Origin: a virus
Virus record (IMG/VR): IMGVR_UViG_3300042549_008472
Span: 1 to 64,000 of that record
DNA length: 64,000 nucleotides
Reading direction: 5' to 3' (one strand)
The translations under genes were made by a program, and so were the position numbers. Every line of letters begins with the position of its first letter. Positions within the stretch are counted from its first letter, which is position 1. The notes beneath the pieces are model-generated. The model was not told the origin of the DNA. It ran no database searches and saw only the letters and a program-made list of their open reading frames with translations. Below, piece by piece: positions 51,671 through 59,397 of this stretch.

Positions 51671-51881
51671 ATAATTTACCTTCTATAAGTCCATCAGCTC
51701 TAATCCAAAAAGCAATCACCATATTAAAAGCAAACTCTTTATGATAATAGGTATCTTTTTCTATAGAACTGTTTCTATAACCTAATTTTTTAAGTTGATT
51801 ATATATCTTTAATTTTGTACTATTACTTACTTCACTAACATCTATTGATGTTTCTCTTAAATCTATTTCTGTTATTTTCAT
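51618..51881 (-). CDS. Small basic protein with HTH-like segment
   Basis: 87 residues, ATG start. Acidic N-terminus, then STKLKIYNQLKKLGYRN (helix-turn-helix-like), and a beta-rich C-terminus ending WIRADGLIEGKLYDFQTKP. Overlaps its upstream neighbour by 4 bases. Could be a regulator; see the similar segment in the gene at 51401. Function unknown. Confidence 0.55.
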   Translation of the reverse strand: MKITEIDLRETSIDVSEVSNSTKLKIYNQLKKLGYRNSSIEKDTYYHKEFAFNMVIAFWIRADGLIEGKLYDFQTKPKGYKYIKISE

Positions 51882-52141
51882 TTTAATTTTTTTACGGGCA
51901 AATCTGCCAAAGACGATAAAGCACTAATAAACTCGAAATCTATGAATTCGGGGAAAGAGAAATAAGAATCAATCGCCAAAATCATTGCTTCATTGTCGAG
52001 AAGCCTTAATCGAATGTTATAGCCGTCTGATTCTATTTGAAATAATTGTGGATTAGATTTAACTAAAACAAGTTTTCCAAGTAGTGTTTGACTGTTGAAT
52101 CTTTCACTGAGAACTTTGTAATTTTCTGCGGAATAAATCAT
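51878..52141 (-). CDS. Small unknown protein
   Basis: 87 residues, beta-rich (KLVLVKSNPQLFQIESDGYN; IRLRLLDNEAMILAIDSYFS), followed by a helix. Four-base overlap with the gene downstream. No family recognised. Confidence 0.55.
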   Translation of the reverse strand: MIYSAENYKVLSERFNSQTLLGKLVLVKSNPQLFQIESDGYNIRLRLLDNEAMILAIDSYFSFPEFIDFEFISALSSLADLPVKKLK

Positions 52142-52190
52142 ATTTTTATTTGATTAAGTTTTGGCAAAAACAAATGTTTACTGCCGAAGT

Positions 52191-52394
52191 TTAATTTATC
52201 TTGCCCCACCAAATCATGTAAGGGTCGTATTTACAATTTTCACTATTATACTCAACACCCTCAAATAAATATTTATATCCTTTTGGAAGTACTTCGGTTA
52301 TTAATCTAGCTTCTTTTTCATCCCAATCATCGGGTAAGACTAAACCACCTACCTCAAATCGTTTTGCAGGTTTGCACTTTTTATAGTTGTTCAT
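52191..52394 (-). CDS. Small unknown protein
   Basis: 67 residues (MNNYKKCKPAKRFEVGGLVL ... ENCKYDPYMIWWGKIN). Two Cys and an aromatic C-terminus. Overlaps the upstream gene by 14 bases. No family recognised. Confidence 0.5.
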   Translation of the reverse strand: MNNYKKCKPAKRFEVGGLVLPDDWDEKEARLITEVLPKGYKYLFEGVEYNSENCKYDPYMIWWGKIN

Positions 52395-52695
52395 TTGTTA
52401 GTGTTTTTAATTCCTCAATCAATTCTAAAACGCCTTCTTCTGACAACACTGTACCTTCGTCTCCCATGTGTGCGCTAAACGGAAATACTATAAGTTGTAA
52501 ACAGTTATCTTTATTATATTGAACTTCAAAATATCTCTTATCAAATTCAAATCCTGGACAATAATGTGAGGATTCTAAAATTTCCGCAAAAGAATAAAAA
52601 GCAGCAAAATTAATTTCATCACTCTCTTCTAATCTTTCTAACTCCAAACATAATAAATACATAGTCTTTGTAACTCCAACTACCTTACTTCTCAT
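52381..52695 (-). CDS. Small acidic unknown protein
   Basis: 104 residues. Helical N-terminus (TKTMYLLCLELERLEESDEI), then KRYFEVQYNKDNCLQLIVFP, and an acidic helical C-terminus (EGVLELIEELKTLTNEQL). Four-base overlap with the upstream membrane gene. Function unknown. Confidence 0.55.
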   Translation of the reverse strand: MRSKVVGVTKTMYLLCLELERLEESDEINFAAFYSFAEILESSHYCPGFEFDKRYFEVQYNKDNCLQLIVFPFSAHMGDEGTVLSEEGVLELIEELKTLTNEQL

Positions 52696-52931
52696 AATTT
52701 CTTAAATTTAATGTTCAAAAACCTATTCCACAAAACAGATGTATTAACTCTTTCAATTAGTGCATCTATTGTAATAATAATTGCACCTCCCCAATTGAGT
52801 ATAGGAATAAAAATAAAAACCCCATACTTAAACAAATCCCCAACAGTTTTTACGTCCTTATCTAAATAAATCGAGTATAAAAGCATAAGAATCAAAGGTA
52901 ATACATACCCTAATAATATAATTTCTATCAT
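52692..52931 (-). CDS. Small two-helix membrane protein
   Basis: 79 residues. Two hydrophobic helices, IILLGYVLPLILMLLYSIYL and FKYGVFIFIPILNWGGAIII, separated by a charged turn (DKDVKTVGD), and a basic tail. A holin-like topology is possible, but phage small membrane proteins often have takeover roles. Overlaps its upstream neighbour by 4 bases. Confidence 0.55.
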   Translation of the reverse strand: MIEIILLGYVLPLILMLLYSIYLDKDVKTVGDLFKYGVFIFIPILNWGGAIIITIDALIERVNTSVLWNRFLNIKFKKL

Positions 52932-53281
52932 AATAATTCTACTTTTAATATTAACTCTAATTTTTTAATCTCACTCAAAGTCCAATCATGTTCACCTTTT
53001 AAATTCAGTTCAAAACCAACTGTTTCCTCTAACTCTTCTTTTTCTATTTTATTTTCGCGCAAAAAAGATAAAACAGCAAAAGAAATTTCAAAAGAACTAT
53101 CTAACCAATACTTATTAATTTTTCTCCAACCTATTCTACCAAGAAATCCTGCATCTCCTTGATAAGCAGTTCTAGTTAACCAGTCACCAACTGTTTCTCC
53201 TTTAATACGTTTAAAAAATGTACGTGGTTGACAGTCTAAATAGAAGTTGTGGAAGTTTAATCCACTCTGTAGTTCTAGCAT
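52928..53281 (-). CDS. Small unknown protein
   Basis: 117 residues. Contains TFFKRIKGETVGDWLTRTAY and a charged helical end (KEELEETVGFELNLKGEHDW, then a Lys/Leu helix). No motif that allows a name. Located in a chain of tightly overlapping small genes. Confidence 0.5.
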   Translation of the reverse strand: MLELQSGLNFHNFYLDCQPRTFFKRIKGETVGDWLTRTAYQGDAGFLGRIGWRKINKYWLDSSFEISFAVLSFLRENKIEKEELEETVGFELNLKGEHDWTLSEIKKLELILKVELL

Positions 53282-53284
53282 ATT

Positions 53285-53449
53285 TTAATTATTAAATTCG
53301 TTACTAAAAGGAACAAAAGTACCTGTTTTAAATCTGTCTAATTCTATATCCCAACAGTCATATAACCATCCTCCTGGAACTTTCATTATAAAGATACCAA
53401 ATTCAGTTTGCAATCCTTCATGTAGTCCTAAATTGTACAGTGATTTCAT
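53285..53449 (-). CDS. Short unknown protein
   Basis: 54 residues (MKSLYNLGLHEGLQTEFGIF ... VPGGWLYDCWDIELDRFKTG), ATG at 53449. Gly/Trp/Phe-rich, probably a small beta fold. Similar short GGWIYD.W proteins occur in other phages of Bacteroidota; function not known to me. Confidence 0.5.
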   Translation of the reverse strand: MKSLYNLGLHEGLQTEFGIFIMKVPGGWLYDCWDIELDRFKTGTFVPFSNEFNN

Positions 53450-53454
53450 AATTT

Positions 53455-53643
53455 TTATTTTGTTTTATATATCCACAAAGTATCGACGGTCTTACCATCG
53501 GTTGTAAGTCTGTATTTGGGAATTATTTTATTTTTTGAACTTATTTCAGTTCCGCTAGGTAATAATGTCATACTAACTACCCCTATTACAATACCTCCAA
53601 AAATACAACCCCATAAAAAACCCCTTTCAAATTGATTTTCCAT
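53455..53643 (-). CDS. Small single-pass membrane protein
   Basis: 62 residues. Hydrophobic, Gly-rich helix near the N-terminus (GFLWGCIFGGIVIGVVSMTL), then a polar tail (SSKNKIIPKYRLTTDGKTVD). Lies next to a lipoprotein gene. May be an inner-membrane part of an envelope pair; this is inference. Confidence 0.5.
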   Translation of the reverse strand: MENQFERGFLWGCIFGGIVIGVVSMTLLPSGTEISSKNKIIPKYRLTTDGKTVDTLWIYKTK

Positions 53644-53645
53644 AA

Positions 53646-53873
53646 TTATTTAATTGTATCCCCCGCTTTTAAATTCTTCACATCAAACTTTAAAACTCTT
53701 ATAATACGAACAGTGTCTGTATTTTTAATGTATATGTTCACAGAACTATTACTAGAAAAAGTCTGAGACCACCCTACATAAATAAAACCCTTATATTTTT
53801 GAATAGGTTCAACATTTGTTGTAGTGCAAGAAATCGCGCAAAAAGCTAAAAACAGTAAAATTAATTTTTTCAT
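53646..53873 (-). CDS. Small lipoprotein
   Basis: 75 residues from the ATG at 53873. The start is set by a typical lipoprotein signal peptide, MKKLILLFLAFCAISC with a lipobox AISC, and by the promoter at 53893-53923 that overlaps any earlier in-frame start. Mature part beta-rich (KYKGFIYVGWSQTF; IRVLKFDVKNLKAGDTIK). Phage lipoproteins often cause superinfection exclusion; that role is a guess. Preceded by its own promoter. Confidence 0.65.
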   Translation of the reverse strand: MKKLILLFLAFCAISCTTTNVEPIQKYKGFIYVGWSQTFSSNSSVNIYIKNTDTVRIIRVLKFDVKNLKAGDTIK

Positions 53874-53892
53874 AATATTTATATTCATTCCA

Positions 53893-53923
53893 CAAAGATA
53901 AAGAATAGTTTTTAAATGACAAA
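53893..53923 (-). promoter_or_regulatory. Bacteroidota-type promoter for the lipoprotein operon
   Basis: On the minus strand TTTG (53923-53920), 19 bp, TATCTTTG (53900-53893). Predicted start near 53887, 14 bases before the lipoprotein ATG. Confidence 0.75.
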
Positions 53924-53954
53924 ACAAAAAAGGAGAAACTTTTCAGCTCTCCTT
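53921..53954 (-). terminator. Intrinsic terminator after DNA ligase
   Basis: Minus strand: AAGGAGA (53954-53948) pairs with TCTCCTT (53936-53930) around an 11-base loop, followed by a T-rich tract. It begins 8 bases after the ligase stop. Confidence 0.8.
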
Positions 53955-53962
53955 GATTTTAA

Positions 53963-55018
53963 TTATTTATCTAATCTAAATCCAACAAATACAGGAAACC
54001 TCATAACACCCTCTTCACTTACTCCAAAATATCTAACTTCGCAAGTTTTACCAATGTAATCAGCTTTGTTTTTTAATAAGTCTACTCTTTCTTCATGTGT
54101 CAATCTTGTACCTGCTTCATTTCTTTTACCTTTAAAATCAAAAACAGGTGTACCCCATTCAGGTCTTTGTATTCCTGGAACAACGTCTATGAGAGGAAGA
54201 GCCACATCGTCAAAGTCTTTTTTCTTTAATAAATTAGAACTTCTACCATTTAATTTATAACCTTCATTACCATGTCTTACAATAGAGCCCTCATAACCTT
54301 CTTGTACAAAATTAATGTGAATTCTCTCTAAATCTTCTCTGTTTACTTCAAAGGTTTCAACTGTTTTTAGTGGTAAATTTAGATTTAAACTTTTAATGTG
54401 GTTACTTCTATTTTTAAATTTTTCGGCGGAAACAAAATCATAAATATGATACCAAACATCAAAAGACTCTTCTCTCCACTTCTTAATAAGTCTCATATTT
54501 TCTTGAAAACTTTTACCATGGATATATAATTCTCCATCATAAACTCCATCAGGCAGTTCACTTAAAGCATCTACTATGTGAGGAAGAGTTGTAATAGTTT
54601 TACCGTCTCTTGAAAGCATTTCTACTTCTCCATTCTTAACAGTTGATAAACAACGCATGCCGTCCAACTTAGCTTGAATAAAAACATCTCCATCCCAATC
54701 TATTTTCTTCTTTTCCTTTTCAAAATCTTTAGCTAACATTGGAAATAACTTCTCTCCATTTAAAGCTTCTTCTTGTGTTGGGTAGTAATCTTCTTTAAGC
54801 TTTATAGCAATCATAGCTTCCGCCTCTACTAAGCACTGTTCATAGTCTGTAGTTTCATTTACTTTTCCAATATTTTTACCTTTACATTCCTTTGAATGAA
54901 TTATAGGACTATCTGTATCTAGTAATCCTGACTCTTGGAAAAGTGTGTTACCCTCAGTTCTAATAGTTAAAAATCTTAACTTTCCTTTTGAGTCTTTTTT
55001 GTAAATTGTTTGTGTCAT
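53963..55018 (-). CDS. lig: ATP-dependent DNA ligase
   Basis: 351 residues from the ATG at 55018; the longer frame overlaps the promoter. The N-terminal part (about 1-75) is WGR-like: KGKLRFLTIR, then KGKNIGKVNETT. Ligase motif I is KLDGMR with the nucleotidyl Lys at 117. Later motifs: LSRDGK (Ia-III region), YDGELYIHG (motif III), GSIVRHGNEGY (motif IV) and LLKKKDFDD (motif V). Seals nicks using ATP and AMP-Lys chemistry, joining Okazaki fragments made by the replisome in this window. Lies downstream of the HNH endonuclease gene with its own promoter. Confidence 0.9.
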   Translation of the reverse strand: MTQTIYKKDSKGKLRFLTIRTEGNTLFQESGLLDTDSPIIHSKECKGKNIGKVNETTDYEQCLVEAEAMIAIKLKEDYYPTQEEALNGEKLFPMLAKDFEKEKKKIDWDGDVFIQAKLDGMRCLSTVKNGEVEMLSRDGKTITTLPHIVDALSELPDGVYDGELYIHGKSFQENMRLIKKWREESFDVWYHIYDFVSAEKFKNRSNHIKSLNLNLPLKTVETFEVNREDLERIHINFVQEGYEGSIVRHGNEGYKLNGRSSNLLKKKDFDDVALPLIDVVPGIQRPEWGTPVFDFKGKRNEAGTRLTHEERVDLLKNKADYIGKTCEVRYFGVSEEGVMRFPVFVGFRLDK

Positions 55019-55035
55019 AATTGTGTTATTTTTGA

Positions 55036-55067
55036 CAAAGATATGATTAATTTTTATGTTGTGCAAT
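55036..55067 (-). promoter_or_regulatory. Bacteroidota-type promoter for DNA ligase
   Basis: Minus strand: ATTG (55067-55064), 20 bp, TATCTTTG (55043-55036). Predicted start near 55030, 12 bases before the ligase ATG. Confidence 0.75.
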
Positions 55068-55152
55068 TAAATTTCGCGGAAAAAGGATAAAAAACAGACA
55101 TTTTATAGTAAAAATATCAGTTCAAACCTGACTAGAGTGATATGAATGGTAA

Positions 55153-55764
55153 TTATACCGAATCCCATCCAACTCCATAACATATTTTATCAAAACCAGC
55201 TCTGCCAACTTTATCGGAGAATAATTTATATAGATTATCATTATTTTTACCTTTTTTATAATTAGCTCGTATATATCTTACATCTTCATTGGTAAGGTTG
55301 GTGTTGGAATGTTGTTCTCCTTTTACTTTTTTAACGTTATCAAAACAGCCATTTATGTAAGCATGTAATCCATTTTCAGACTTAGTGCACCATTCTATAT
55401 TAGAAATTCTGTTATCCCATTTCTTAAGGTTTAGATGATTTACAATTGGTAGGTTTTCAGGATTATTCACAAAGTGCTCAGCTACAACTCTATGCCCTAA
55501 AAAATTAAATCTTACACTATCTACATACAATATTAATTGCACATAACCATTTGAATAATAGTTGTTTTTTAAAATCTTACTTTTGGTGAATTGCTTTATA
55601 CCATTACTTCTAGTTAATAATCTATCTTTATTTCTAAATCTACCTAAACTACTCACTTCATAATAATCTTCAAAACCTTTAATAGGTAGCCAAATTTCAC
55701 TTTCTAATTCTTCTTTAGTAAACTCAATTACCATTTTTCTTAACTCTTGCGTTGTTTGTTTCAT
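55153..55764 (-). CDS. NUMOD4-HNH homing endonuclease
   Basis: 203 residues from the ATG at 55764 (an earlier TTG at 55791 lies in the RNA hairpin). NUMOD4 motif: WLPIKGFEDYYEVSSLGRFR. HNH core: GHRVVAEHF, LPIVNHLNLKKWDNRISNIE, WCTKSENGLHA, the standard order of this nuclease type. C-terminal helical part (DNLYKLFSDKVGRAGFDKI) may be a DNA-binding helix. Cuts DNA to move its own gene into lacking alleles. It sits between metallophosphoesterase and ligase, with the second kissing-loop RNA copy just upstream. Confidence 0.9.
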   Translation of the reverse strand: MKQTTQELRKMVIEFTKEELESEIWLPIKGFEDYYEVSSLGRFRNKDRLLTRSNGIKQFTKSKILKNNYYSNGYVQLILYVDSVRFNFLGHRVVAEHFVNNPENLPIVNHLNLKKWDNRISNIEWCTKSENGLHAYINGCFDNVKKVKGEQHSNTNLTNEDVRYIRANYKKGKNNDNLYKLFSDKVGRAGFDKICYGVGWDSV

Positions 55765-55784
55765 ACTTAATTTAAAATAAAAAT

Positions 55785-55874
55785 CCCGCAAACAAAAACT
55801 AGGTAGGATAGTCTTCGTAAGCGGGGGTAATAAAAATTCTTTAAAGGTAATTAAGCATCCTACCGAGTAATTAC
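55785..55874 (-). ncRNA. Putative kissing-loop RNA, copy 2, 5' of homing endonuclease
   Basis: Minus strand. Hairpin I: GTAATTA (55874-55868) with TAATTAC (55853-55847), 14-base loop containing GGTAGGA (55864-55858). Hairpin II: CCCGC (55825-55821) with GCGGG (55789-55785), a 3x3 internal loop, a 9-bp stem CGAAGACTA (55817-55809) with TAGTTTTTG (55801-55793), and a 7-base loop TCCTACC (55808-55802). The loop exactly complements GGTAGGA of loop I. Same design as 39279-39382, including a TTTAAA linker, but with different kissing and stem sequences. The hairpin II end is followed by ATTTTTATTTT, so it may also terminate transcription. Confidence 0.65.
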
Positions 55875-55917
55875 TGAGTGTAAATATACACCTTTAACTC
55901 TACACTTCCAAATGAGT

Positions 55918-55931
55918 GTTAAAATTTTAAC
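55918..55931 (-). repeat. Palindrome after metallophosphoesterase stop
   Basis: GTTAAAATTTTAAC, a perfect 14-base palindrome 4 bases after the metallophosphoesterase stop. It is followed on the minus strand by ACACTCATTTG, close to ACAAAGATTTG after the matching repeat at 39224. It marks the 5' border of the second structured-RNA/endonuclease insert. Confidence 0.5.
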
Positions 55932-55934
55932 TTT

Positions 55935-57521
55935 TTAGTAGAAAGTGGTGTATTTACCTTGGGTAATATGAATGTGTTGAGCTTTTCCATTAGGGTATAT
56001 AACCACGTTAGAGGCATTCCAGCTTGACATTCCAAGATTATACCCCATCCTAAGTTTAGTAAGAGTTCCAACACATAAATGCCCATCCGTTTTTGAACTA
56101 GTATGTGAATGTGCAGTGACCGTTCTAACATTTAGGTTTTTATATTGTGTAATGCTGCCTCTCGACCCAGATGCCCCACGATTCCCATGGATGGACAATT
56201 CAAAACCTAAAACATTGTAAGACTCATCTGCTCCAAGACACTTGATATGGTTGAACTCAGATTCTAATATATAAGCTATAATACCTTTAGGAGCTAAACC
56301 TTTTGCTGTAATGTTTGCATATTCAAGATATAGTTTTCTATTCCCTTCTTTTCTCCAATCACCGCTTTGTAACCATCTGTCAATGAAGTCGTTATGATTT
56401 GCAGACGGAATAATGTAGTTGTATTTAGGCTTAACTTTAAACCACTCTCTTATGTAGTTAATTTCTTTTTCTAAAGAGTGAGAACCGTCTTCTTCTCTCT
56501 TCAATAACTGAAATGGATTGGACTTCTCGTGATGACTGATGCTCGACATATCCGCGATGTCATGGAGTATTACGTGTTTAGGTTTAAATTTATCTAACAT
56601 ACCAAAAGTAACTTCTACATTTTCTATATCCTCTGCTGTTAAATGTAAATCACCTAAAACGGCAACCTCAATTTTATCATTATTATGAATCACACCATCA
56701 GTAAGACGATTATTCAAGTCATAGAAATTTCCGTTTTTCTCGGCAACAATTTGACGTATGTGAAAAATATCACCATCTAACTCTACTACAACACACCCTA
56801 TGACATGATTAAATTCACTAGATTTTCCAATTTTTGTATCCGTATAGTTTTCAACTGTACATGCTCCTGTGGTTAGTAGAACTTTACTTGGATACCCGTC
56901 CAATACTGGTAAAAATCTCATGTGGGAGCGAGGATGCCCAACAATACACGATTCTAGACCCGTCAAACCATTTAATGAGGTAAGGGGAAGTACTGATGTC
57001 GGTTGAATTTTTACGTCGCTTAAAACAACTAAATGCTTGTGTAAATTATGTCTGTTAGCATCAAGATAAGGTAAAATAGATTTATCCCAAGTATTTACAT
57101 TTTTTTCAGCCTTTTCTAATGCTTTACTAGATGCAAGAGAATTTGGATTTTTATAACGTCCAGCAATTATTAATATTTGTGCATCAATTTCTTCAGCATA
57201 GGCTTCCATATTTTTTAGAAAGCCCTTATGGACTTGTGTGTCTGACTGTGCCCAACTTATCAAAAATCTCTTCTTAGAATTATCATGCTGTTTTTTCTGA
57301 GCTTCCTTAAAGTCATCCGTGTCTTCAATTGTGACTACATTGTTAGTAACTCCTAATCTTTGCATAGCTTTTCTCATTCCTCTGCCATAAGTGTCATCAT
57401 CAAATGTAAGTCCAAAATGTTCACACATCTTTCTTGCCGCAGGTGTTACACTACTTCCTTGGTCTACAAGATTTTTTACAAAGGTTATATACTCTTCTGG
57501 ATACTTTGTCTTTTTACTCAT
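55935..57521 (-). CDS. Calcineurin-like metallophosphoesterase, T5 A1-like
   Basis: 528 residues. N-terminal 75 residues are helical with an HTH flavour (GSSVTPAARKMCEHFG). The C-terminal half holds the dimetal site: VLGDLHL, ILHDIADM, SANHNDF, LSIHGNRG and TAHSHT, matching the order D-x-H, G-D-x-x-D, G-N-H-D, H, G-H-x-H with some changes (ANHND, AHSH). Size and layout resemble the phage T5 A1 protein, linked to degradation of host DNA early in infection. It is therefore probably a host-DNA nuclease or phosphodiesterase. Overlaps the small gene upstream by 8 bases. Confidence 0.8.
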   Translation of the reverse strand: MSKKTKYPEEYITFVKNLVDQGSSVTPAARKMCEHFGLTFDDDTYGRGMRKAMQRLGVTNNVVTIEDTDDFKEAQKKQHDNSKKRFLISWAQSDTQVHKGFLKNMEAYAEEIDAQILIIAGRYKNPNSLASSKALEKAEKNVNTWDKSILPYLDANRHNLHKHLVVLSDVKIQPTSVLPLTSLNGLTGLESCIVGHPRSHMRFLPVLDGYPSKVLLTTGACTVENYTDTKIGKSSEFNHVIGCVVVELDGDIFHIRQIVAEKNGNFYDLNNRLTDGVIHNNDKIEVAVLGDLHLTAEDIENVEVTFGMLDKFKPKHVILHDIADMSSISHHEKSNPFQLLKREEDGSHSLEKEINYIREWFKVKPKYNYIIPSANHNDFIDRWLQSGDWRKEGNRKLYLEYANITAKGLAPKGIIAYILESEFNHIKCLGADESYNVLGFELSIHGNRGASGSRGSITQYKNLNVRTVTAHSHTSSKTDGHLCVGTLTKLRMGYNLGMSSWNASNVVIYPNGKAQHIHITQGKYTTFY

Positions 57522-57627
57522 CTACTTTATTTTTAATTTCACGTTGTTTTAATAGTTCTTTTAAGTCGTCTAATTTTTCTATTTCTATGTTCCAAGCTTT
57601 TGCTAGTTGTTCTATGTATTTATCCAT
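57514..57627 (-). CDS. Very short helical protein
   Basis: 37 residues (MDKYIEQLAKAWNIEIEKLD ... LLKQREIKNKVDE), a charged helix. It overlaps both its upstream gene and the metallophosphoesterase start by 8 bases, the pattern of translationally coupled genes in this operon. Function unknown. Confidence 0.5.
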   Translation of the reverse strand: MDKYIEQLAKAWNIEIEKLDDLKELLKQREIKNKVDE

Positions 57628-58021
57628 TTTCTAGCTGTTTTTGTAGACGGTTTATCTGTTCTCTAATTCTATCTTTTTCCGCCGATTTATCTTCTTCTTG
57701 CTTTTTTAATTGTATCTCTATTTCACCGTCAAACCACTTTTTAAAGCCTTTTTCACTAAGCTTAAGTAAAAAGGAAGGGATAGTAGAAAAATCATTGTTA
57801 GTGTATGATTCGTAGGGAATTCCATCATTATTAAATACAACAATTTTATCTCCGTCTATACTAAATGAATAATAGTTTAAAAAACTTTCAAAACTCCTCT
57901 CTACATATTTAGACCTATGACCTAATAAATACACATAAATATCTTGCTCCCACAACTCTGATTGTTTGTTTGAAAGTTTATCACAGATTCCCCACAAACG
58001 GTGTAAGTTTAATGTTTTCAT
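57620..58021 (-). CDS. Small unknown protein
   Basis: 133 residues. Aromatic-rich middle (YVYLLGHRSKYVERSFESFL), an IDGDKIVVFNNDG strand pair, and a C-terminal coiled coil (EDKSAEKDRIREQINRLQKQ). No enzyme motif. Overlaps its upstream gene by 4 bases. Similar composition to other small phage proteins; function unknown. Confidence 0.55.
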   Translation of the reverse strand: MKTLNLHRLWGICDKLSNKQSELWEQDIYVYLLGHRSKYVERSFESFLNYYSFSIDGDKIVVFNNDGIPYESYTNNDFSTIPSFLLKLSEKGFKKWFDGEIEIQLKKQEEDKSAEKDRIREQINRLQKQLENG

Positions 58022-58254
58022 ATCTCCTTTATTTCATATTCCGAATTTTTAGTTTTAAAATGCCTGTCGTTAATTATTTCAATAATCTCTGTTGTCATCC
58101 ACCGAAACATGCTGTTATATGGAGGCAAAATTAAAGCTGTTTCTATTTCAGGATTATCTATTAGTTCTTTTCCTCTACCATTCTCAAAAACTACAAATTT
58201 ATAGTGTTCTGTTTCAAATGTTTTTCCGTCGTTTATGCGAGTGATTTTATACAT
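58018..58254 (-). CDS. Small unknown protein
   Basis: 78 residues, beta-rich (MYKITRINDGKTFETEHYKF ... TTEIIEIINDRHFKTKNSEY). Probably a small beta-sheet protein. Overlaps neighbours by 4 and 8 bases. No family recognised. Confidence 0.5.
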   Translation of the reverse strand: MYKITRINDGKTFETEHYKFVVFENGRGKELIDNPEIETALILPPYNSMFRWMTTEIIEIINDRHFKTKNSEYEIKEI

Positions 58255-58474
58255 CTTTATACTTTCTTAATAGTTCAAATATTTTAGTAAGGTCTTCAAA
58301 TGTAAATCCTTTATTTCTATAACCTACTACAAATCCATAGTCACTTTGAAACTTTTCTGTTACTCTTTTACCATTAATTGAATTAAAGTAAATCCAGGGG
58401 TAGTTTGCAAAATAGTCTGTTTCTATTCCTATCTTTTTTAATCGGCGAACAAAAATGTCTAATTTATCTTCCAC
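58247..58474 (-). CDS. Small unknown protein
   Basis: 75 residues (MEDKLDIFVRRLKKIGIETD, PWIYFNSINGKRVTEKF, FTFEDLTKIFELLRKYKDV). Alpha/beta; the YFNSINGKRV..KF pattern recurs in small phage proteins of unknown function. One-base overlap with the upstream gene. Confidence 0.55.
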   Translation of the reverse strand: MEDKLDIFVRRLKKIGIETDYFANYPWIYFNSINGKRVTEKFQSDYGFVVGYRNKGFTFEDLTKIFELLRKYKDV

Positions 58475-58866
58475 TATTTTGAATGTTTTAAAATTTCTTC
58501 TCTTTTATTAAAATCTGCGGATAAAAAATTAGAAAAAAGTTCTTGAATTTGCATATCAAAAACAACATTATTTTCCATAGAAAACCTTCTAAAACACTTA
58601 TCTTCAATTTCATCATCACTTAATTCATTTTCATCACACTCTTCTACTAAGTCTAAATATTCTGTGGCGTAATCTCTAATCTTGTAATTAGGAACTTCAT
58701 TTAAAACGTCATCCCAATTTTCATAGAAAATGTATTTAGAAATATCTCTATTCCTAATCATTTCTAAAGCTTCCTCTAAAAACTCTTGCTCTTTTATTGT
58801 TGTTTTCCAAGCACCTTCAATAACTTTTAAAAGGTCTTTCTGTTGTTTTTCTGTTCTGTTTGTCAT
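58474..58866 (-). CDS. Small acidic helical protein
   Basis: 130 residues, rich in Glu and Asp, e.g. YLDLVEECDENELSDDEIED near the middle. All-helical. Acidic helical phage proteins sometimes mimic DNA or block host enzymes, but there is no direct sign of this. Four-base overlap with the upstream gene. Confidence 0.5.
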   Translation of the reverse strand: MTNRTEKQQKDLLKVIEGAWKTTIKEQEFLEEALEMIRNRDISKYIFYENWDDVLNEVPNYKIRDYATEYLDLVEECDENELSDDEIEDKCFRRFSMENNVVFDMQIQELFSNFLSADFNKREEILKHSK

Positions 58867-59261
58867 AATGTTTTTTCTAAATGTTCAATACACCTCTTAA
58901 CGCCAATTTCTAGAGCTTTTGTTCTTCCGATTATTCCCGAATTATTGTAGAACGGTCTTTTTACGTGAGGGAATTTACTCCCGTCTTCTTCCTTAAAATA
59001 ACAACAAGTTACATATTTATATTCGCCCCTCAAAGGAAGTCCAATATAATAACCTTTGGTCTCTAAAAAATCCAAAATATTTCCCGTATGAAAATGAAAA
59101 AACATCTCTAAATTATTAATTGAACCTAAAGCCAAAGCTATTTTTATATGTTCTACATCATATTCACAAAGTTCCCCATTGTTTTCACAGTAGTCTATAA
59201 AAACTTTAATTGCTTTTGTATTCTCACCAAACAAGGCTCTAAGTCCTACATTATTTCTCAT
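58863..59261 (-). CDS. Small unknown protein
   Basis: 132 residues. Contains Cys and His groups (DYCENNGELCEYD; MFFHFHTGN; KYVTCCYFKEEDGSKFPHV) that may bind metal. C-terminus is helical (RTKALEIGVKRCIEHLEKTL); small proteins ending with G...A...A....E..L are common in phages. No family named. Overlaps a 48-residue gene at its start. Confidence 0.5.
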   Translation of the reverse strand: MRNNVGLRALFGENTKAIKVFIDYCENNGELCEYDVEHIKIALALGSINNLEMFFHFHTGNILDFLETKGYYIGLPLRGEYKYVTCCYFKEEDGSKFPHVKRPFYNNSGIIGRTKALEIGVKRCIEHLEKTL

Positions 59262-59397
59262 ATTCTGTTATTATTATTCTCTGTTTTACTTTTTCTTTCG
59301 CCGAAAACTTTTGAGGGAAATTGGCTGTACATAAATTACAAAGTAATCTGTATTTGATTTTATTTTCTGCCTTTAAAAACTTTTTATAATCAATCAT
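59251..59397 (-). CDS. Short basic protein with CxxC
   Basis: 48 residues (MIDYKKFLKAENKIKYRLLC, then NLCTANFPQKFSAKEKVKQR). One C-x-x-C pair; basic. Starts inside the last codons of the primase gene and overlaps the next gene by 11 bases, the same close packing as the rest of this operon. Function unknown. Confidence 0.45.
   Translation of the reverse strand: MIDYKKFLKAENKIKYRLLCNLCTANFPQKFSAKEKVKQRIIITEYEK

Noticed and set aside
53314-53321. TACTTTTG -7-like box on the minus strand
   Set aside because: No -33 element at the right distance, and it is inside a small coding region.
55108-55130. T-loop-like TCAG-TTCAAAC-CTGA suggesting a tRNA
   Set aside because: No matching 7-bp acceptor stem, D arm or anticodon arm could be built around it on the plus strand.
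55153-55934. Group I intron carrying the HNH gene in the metallophosphoesterase gene
   Set aside because: The metallophosphoesterase frame ends normally, no continuing exon lies after the HNH gene, and group I core elements were not recognised.
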